64,000 bases of DNA from Neorhizobium populisoli (GTDB lineage Bacteria > Pseudomonadota > Alphaproteobacteria > Rhizobiales > Rhizobiaceae): contig NZ_JAHYCB010000009.1 in the NCBI RefSeq assembly GCF_019430945.1, forward strand, positions 1 to 64,000, written 5' to 3'. The notes beneath the pieces are model-generated. The model was not told the origin of the DNA. It was given only the letters and a program-made list of their open reading frames with translations, and ran no database searches. Both the position numbers and the translations under genes were made by a program. Each line of letters starts with the position of its first letter. Position 1 is the stretch's first letter. This document shows positions 60,829 through 64,000 of the stretch, piece after piece.

Positions 60829-62022
60829 GTGACGGATTTCAAAAAGACCCGCTCGCTCTTCCATCTGCCGGAAGGCGTCATCTATCTCGACGGCAATTCG
60901 CTCGGCCCGCTGCCGATCGCCGCCAAGGACCATGTCGCCAAATTGATGACGGACGAATGGGGCGAGTTGCTGATCAAGGGCTGGAACAAGGCCGGCTGGA
61001 TGATGATGCCGCGCAGGATCGGCGACCGGGTCGGCAAGCTAGTGGGTGCGGCGGAAGACACCGTCGTGATGGGCGACACCCTGTCTATCAAGGTCTATCA
61101 GGCACTCGCCTCCGCCGTCGATCTCGTGCCGGAGCGCAAGGTCATCCTTTCCGACAGCGGCAATTTTCCTTCCGACCTCTACATCGCCCAAGGCTTGATC
61201 GGCTCGCTCGGCCGCGGCCATGAGCTGAAGATCGTCGAGCCGGAAGACGTCGAAGCCGCGATCGACGAAAACGTCGCAGTGCTGATGCTGACCGAGGTGG
61301 ATTACCGCACAGGACGTCTGCACGACATGAAGGCGCTGACAAAAAAGGCGCATTCCGTCGGCGCAATCACCGTCTGGGATCTCGCCCACTCCGCCGGTGC
61401 TCTGCCGGTCGATCTTGATGGCGCTGAGGCGGATTTCGCCGTCGGCTGTACTTACAAATACCTGAACGGCGGTCCTGGCGCACCGGCCTTCATCTATGTC
61501 GCACCGCGTCATCTGGAAAAGGTCCGCCCGGCGCTCTCCGGCTGGCTGGGGCACGAGTCACCCTTCGCTTTCGATCTCGGTTACCGTCCCGGCGGCGGCA
61601 TCGATCGTATGAGGGTCGGCACACCGCCGATCATCGGCCTTGCGGCACTCGATGTGGCGCTGGATGCCTGGGAAGGCGTCGACATGGCGGATCTGCGCCG
61701 TCAATCGATAAAACTCTGCGATCTCTTTGTTGCGGAAGTCGAGAAGCGCTGCCCCATGCTCACCCTCGGTTCGCCGCGCGATGGGAACAAGCGTGGCAGC
61801 CAGATTTCCTTCCTGCATGCGGAAGGTTATGCGATCATGCAGGCCTTGATCGCCCGCGGCGTAATCGGCGATTTCCGCGCCCCGAACGCCATCCGCTTCG
61901 GCTTCACGCCGCTTTATATCGGCGAAAAGGATGTTCTGGCGGCGGTCGATATCCTCGCGGATATCATGACCAATAGTCTCTGGGATACGGCCGAATACAA
62001 GCAGAAGGCACTTGTAACCTGA
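60829..62022 (+). CDS. kynU: kynureninase
   Basis: A 397-residue PLP enzyme that cleaves L-kynurenine (or 3-hydroxykynurenine) to anthranilate and alanine. Motifs: LDGNSLGPLP at the N-terminus, DSGNFPSDLYIAQGL, LTEVDYRTGRLHDM, VWDLAHSAGALPVDL and the PLP-lysine in CTYKYLNGGPGAPAF; the C-terminus has DFRAPNAIRFGFTPLY. GTG 60829 with AAGG eight bases upstream matches family N-termini; the open frame continues upstream to 60619, but that part is not kynureninase. Tryptophan dioxygenase is not in the window. Confidence 0.95.
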   Translation: MTDFKKTRSLFHLPEGVIYLDGNSLGPLPIAAKDHVAKLMTDEWGELLIKGWNKAGWMMMPRRIGDRVGKLVGAAEDTVVMGDTLSIKVYQALASAVDLVPERKVILSDSGNFPSDLYIAQGLIGSLGRGHELKIVEPEDVEAAIDENVAVLMLTEVDYRTGRLHDMKALTKKAHSVGAITVWDLAHSAGALPVDLDGAEADFAVGCTYKYLNGGPGAPAFIYVAPRHLEKVRPALSGWLGHESPFAFDLGYRPGGGIDRMRVGTPPIIGLAALDVALDAWEGVDMADLRRQSIKLCDLFVAEVEKRCPMLTLGSPRDGNKRGSQISFLHAEGYAIMQALIARGVIGDFRAPNAIRFGFTPLYIGEKDVLAAVDILADIMTNSLWDTAEYKQKALVT

Positions 62023-62056
62023 TGCGCCGAATACGGCTTTAGCGGCGGAGACCCGA

Positions 62057-62566
62057 ATGACCGACGAGCGCCCCACAAGAAAGCTTGCAGGCGTCGTGCC
62101 GTATCGTATGGCGCGCAGCAATGCGGAAATGGTCAAGCTCGTCAGCCTGCTCTGCGAGGCGAACGGTTTTACGCTCAATCTCTGGCGGGTCATGTCGGCG
62201 ATCGGCAGTTTCCGTTCGATCTCGCCGATGGAGATCGGCAAGCTGACGACGATCGATAAGGCGATGATATCGCGGGCGATCCGCGACCTTGTCGATCGCG
62301 GCCTGATCCTCCGCCGCGCCGATGAGCGCGATGCCCGCTGGGCGCAGATCGAACTGACGGAAGCGGGTACGGCCGTGTTCGACCGGATGGTCTCCGGCAT
62401 CGACGCGCTCGAAAAACATCTCTTCGGTGAGATCGGACCGGAGAAGATGGACGCGTTCATGGACATGCTGACACTTGTGGAGCGCCGCGCCAAGGCCACG
62501 CGAGAGCTGATCGAGGCAAATGGCAAGCCCGGTTTCGCCAGCATTTTCGGCAAGGATACCGAGTAA
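62057..62566 (+). CDS. MarR-family transcriptional regulator
   Basis: A 169-residue winged-helix regulator. The core reads LNLWRVMSAIGSFRSISPMEIGKLTTIDKAMISRAIRDLVDRGLI with the wing RRADERDARWAQIELTEAG. It starts 34 bases after kynureninase and is probably co-transcribed. A palindromic candidate operator lies 60 bases downstream, in front of a Leu/Ile/Val-type binding-protein gene. Aromatic or amino-acid ligands are plausible but unproved. Confidence 0.93.
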   Translation: MTDERPTRKLAGVVPYRMARSNAEMVKLVSLLCEANGFTLNLWRVMSAIGSFRSISPMEIGKLTTIDKAMISRAIRDLVDRGLILRRADERDARWAQIELTEAGTAVFDRMVSGIDALEKHLFGEIGPEKMDAFMDMLTLVERRAKATRELIEANGKPGFASIFGKDTE

Positions 62567-62625
62567 GCCGACACGCTGAAAAGCATAGGCCCGACAACCG
62601 GACAACCTTGCTTCACCACCACCTG

Positions 62626-62660
62626 GATTGTTTACAAAGAAACAATCTCCCTGTAAACAA
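62626..62660. promoter_or_regulatory. candidate MarR operator
   Basis: GATTGTTT (62626-62633) and AAACAATC (62640-62647) form a perfect 8-base inverted repeat with a 6-base spacer. A second symmetry pairs TTGTTTAC (62628-62635) with GTAAACAA (62653-62660). The stretch is AT-rich in a GC-rich setting and lies 46 bases before the ABC binding-protein gene. Confidence 0.6.
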
Positions 62661-62706
62661 ACAGGCGGGCGGGAGGAGATCGCCCTTTTCGATCTGGGAG
62701 GATCTT

Positions 62707-63855
62707 ATGAAGAACCGGTTTCTCGCCGGGATCGCGGTTGTTGCCGTCGTGTCCCTGCCGCTGATGGCTGCCCCTGCATTCGCCGACATCACGATCGGCG
62801 TCACCGTCTCGTCTACCGGCCCGGGCGCCGCGCTTGGCATTCCCCTGAAGAATTCCGTCGAATTGTGGCCGACCGAAGTCGGCGGCGAAAAGCTCAAGGT
62901 CATCGTGCTGGATGATGCCGGCGATCCGTCGACCGCCACCACCAATGCCCGCCGCTTCGTCAACGACGACAAGGTCGATGTCATCGTCGGCTCGGCTTTG
63001 ACGCCGGCCTCGATCGCCGTTGCCAATGTAGCATCCGAAAGCAGCACCCCGCATTTTAGCTGCTCGCCGGTGCCGCCGAACATTTCCAAGGGCAAATGGA
63101 CCTTCATCATGCCGCAGGATGCCGGCCTGATCGCCAAGAACCTGTTTGCCAAGATGAAGGCAGACGGCATCAAGACGGTCGGCTATATCGGCTTTTCGGA
63201 TAGCTATGGCGACCTGTGGATGGGCCAGTTCAAGGCGATTGGCGAGCAATACGGCCTGAAGGTCGTCGCTGACGAACGTTACGCCCGCCCGGACACTTCC
63301 GTTTCCGGCCAAGTGCTGAAGCTCGTTGCCTCCCGCCCGGATGCGGTCTTCGTCGGCGCCTCCGGCACCGGCGCTGCCCTGCCGCAGATTGCGCTGCGCG
63401 AACGCGGCTTCACTGGCAAGGTTTACCAGACCCACGGCGCCGTCACCTTCGACTTCCTGAAGATCGCCGGCAAGGCCGCTGATAACACGGTTTTTGCCTC
63501 CGGCCCGGCCATGGCGCCGGAAGCCTTGGCCGATACGGCCGAAACCAAGCCGGAAGGCATGGCCTATGTAACGGCCTATGAGAAGAAATACGGTCCGAAC
63601 ACCCGCACCCAGTTCGGCCCGCATATCAACGATGCCATGGCCGTGCTGAAAAAGGCGATCCCGATCGCGCTGAAGAAGGCCAAGCCCGGCACGCCGGAAT
63701 TCCGTGCCGCCCTGCGTGACGCAATCGAAACCGGCGGCCCGTTCCCGGCCAGCCAGGGCGTTTTCAACTTCAAGGCTGACGATCACCTCGGCCTCGATGA
63801 TCGCGCCGTGGTGCTGTTTACGGCCAAGGACGGCAAGTTCGAACTGATCAAGTAA
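62707..63855 (+). CDS. branched-chain-amino-acid-type ABC transporter substrate-binding protein
   Basis: A 382-residue periplasmic binding protein of the LivJ/UrtA family. Signal peptide at 1-26 (cleavage after AFA). Family features: ITIGVTVSSTGPGAALG, LDDAGDPSTATTNARRFV, DVIVGSALTPASIAVANVA, GYIGFSDSYGDLW and VFVGASGTGAALPQIALRERG. ATG 62707 follows GGGAGG; the frame extends upstream to 62608 across the operator and is not used. Permease and ATPase genes would lie beyond the window. Aromatic acids are also known ligands in this family. Confidence 0.93.
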   Translation: MKNRFLAGIAVVAVVSLPLMAAPAFADITIGVTVSSTGPGAALGIPLKNSVELWPTEVGGEKLKVIVLDDAGDPSTATTNARRFVNDDKVDVIVGSALTPASIAVANVASESSTPHFSCSPVPPNISKGKWTFIMPQDAGLIAKNLFAKMKADGIKTVGYIGFSDSYGDLWMGQFKAIGEQYGLKVVADERYARPDTSVSGQVLKLVASRPDAVFVGASGTGAALPQIALRERGFTGKVYQTHGAVTFDFLKIAGKAADNTVFASGPAMAPEALADTAETKPEGMAYVTAYEKKYGPNTRTQFGPHINDAMAVLKKAIPIALKKAKPGTPEFRAALRDAIETGGPFPASQGVFNFKADDHLGLDDRAVVLFTAKDGKFELIK

Positions 63856-63887
63856 GCCGGCTATGGTTAGTGTTACGCGGGTGGCTC

Positions 63888-64000
63888 CCTTCTCCAGCGA
63901 GGAGAAGGTAGCCCGAAGGGCCGGATGAGGGGGCCATGCCCTCTGCCCGAGCCAACGGACTTTATTCCGCGTAGCCCCCTCATCCGCCTACCGGCACCTT
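63888..64000. repeat. rhizobial intergenic repeat, inverted pair, cut by the window edge
   Basis: CCTTCTCC-AGCGA-GGAGAAGG forms a hairpin at 63888-63908. CGGATGAGGGGGC (63922-63934) recurs as its exact reverse complement at 63974-63986, 39 bases on. The right arm runs into CGCCTACCGGCACCTT at the window end. This resembles the element at about 57.6 kb. Confidence 0.7.

Noticed and set aside
1..64000. CRISPR array, tRNA/rRNA gene, prophage or insertion sequence
   Set aside because: No regularly spaced repeats, cloverleaf with conserved arms, transposase or phage structural gene was seen; this was by eye and a tRNA scan could still find one.

Overview
The window looks like a chromosomal segment of a Rhizobiales alphaproteobacterium (Rhizobium/Agrobacterium/Neorhizobium-like). 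The grounds are high-GC coding sequence with lower-GC intergenic islands, the rhizobial layout of aerobic cob genes around two cobalamin riboswitches, RIME-like palindromic repeats, an aminoacyl:carrier-protein ligase of the type described in Bradyrhizobium and Agrobacterium, and an MCP ending in a WTEF tail. The assignment rests on gene content and remembered family features, not on a database search.

Layout. 1-632: AT-richer, no convincing gene. 633-8334: purC, then a TetR regulator and a complete tripartite RND efflux system (adaptor, pump, outer-membrane channel) ending in a strong terminator. 8444-11303: elongation factor P divergent from epmA-epmB, the enzymes that put beta-lysine on EF-P Lys34. 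11555-12919: membrane-anchored EAL phosphodiesterase. 13307-19183: tight operon of a carrier protein, an acyl-CoA-dehydrogenase-like flavoprotein, an aminoacyl-tRNA-synthetase-like amino acid:carrier protein ligase, a DUF1839 protein and a GH2/beta-mannosidase-like enzyme. Facing or flanking it are a tandem alpha/beta hydrolase with a Cys nucleophile and a secreted GH5 glycosidase (to 22123). This is my main candidate for an undescribed system. 22449-26563: purU, an MCP, a 65-residue orphan protein and a stand-alone Lrp/AsnC ligand domain. 26617-31562: LysR regulator divergent from a pipecolate-oxidase-like FAD enzyme, an ALDH7-type semialdehyde dehydrogenase and a P1/DmpA peptidase, which suggests lysine/pipecolate catabolism.

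31555-52088 is a nearly contiguous cobalamin region: cobC, cbiB, cobQ, cobO, cbtA, cbtB, two back-to-back divergent cobalamin riboswitches, a DUF1636 protein, cobW, cobN, cobG, cobH, cobI, cobJ, cobK, cobL, cobE, cobM, cbiD, cobA and cobB. It covers uroporphyrinogen III methylation, ring contraction, amidation, cobalt supply and insertion (CobN), adenosylation and the aminopropanol arm. CobS/CobT and the lower-ligand genes are not here, and CbiD sits where CobF would be expected. Genes on the two strands interlock, with overlapping 3' ends and nearly touching start codons, so the locus is very compact.

52419-63855: a peptide/nickel-type ABC importer (binding protein, two permeases, fused double ATPase), a CocE/NonD-type hydrolase, an HSL-type esterase, kynureninase, a MarR regulator with a clear palindromic candidate operator downstream, and a Leu/Ile/Val-type binding protein. 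Copies of a rhizobial intergenic repeat lie at about 57.6 kb and at the right edge. I saw no rRNA, tRNA, CRISPR array, insertion sequence or prophage gene.
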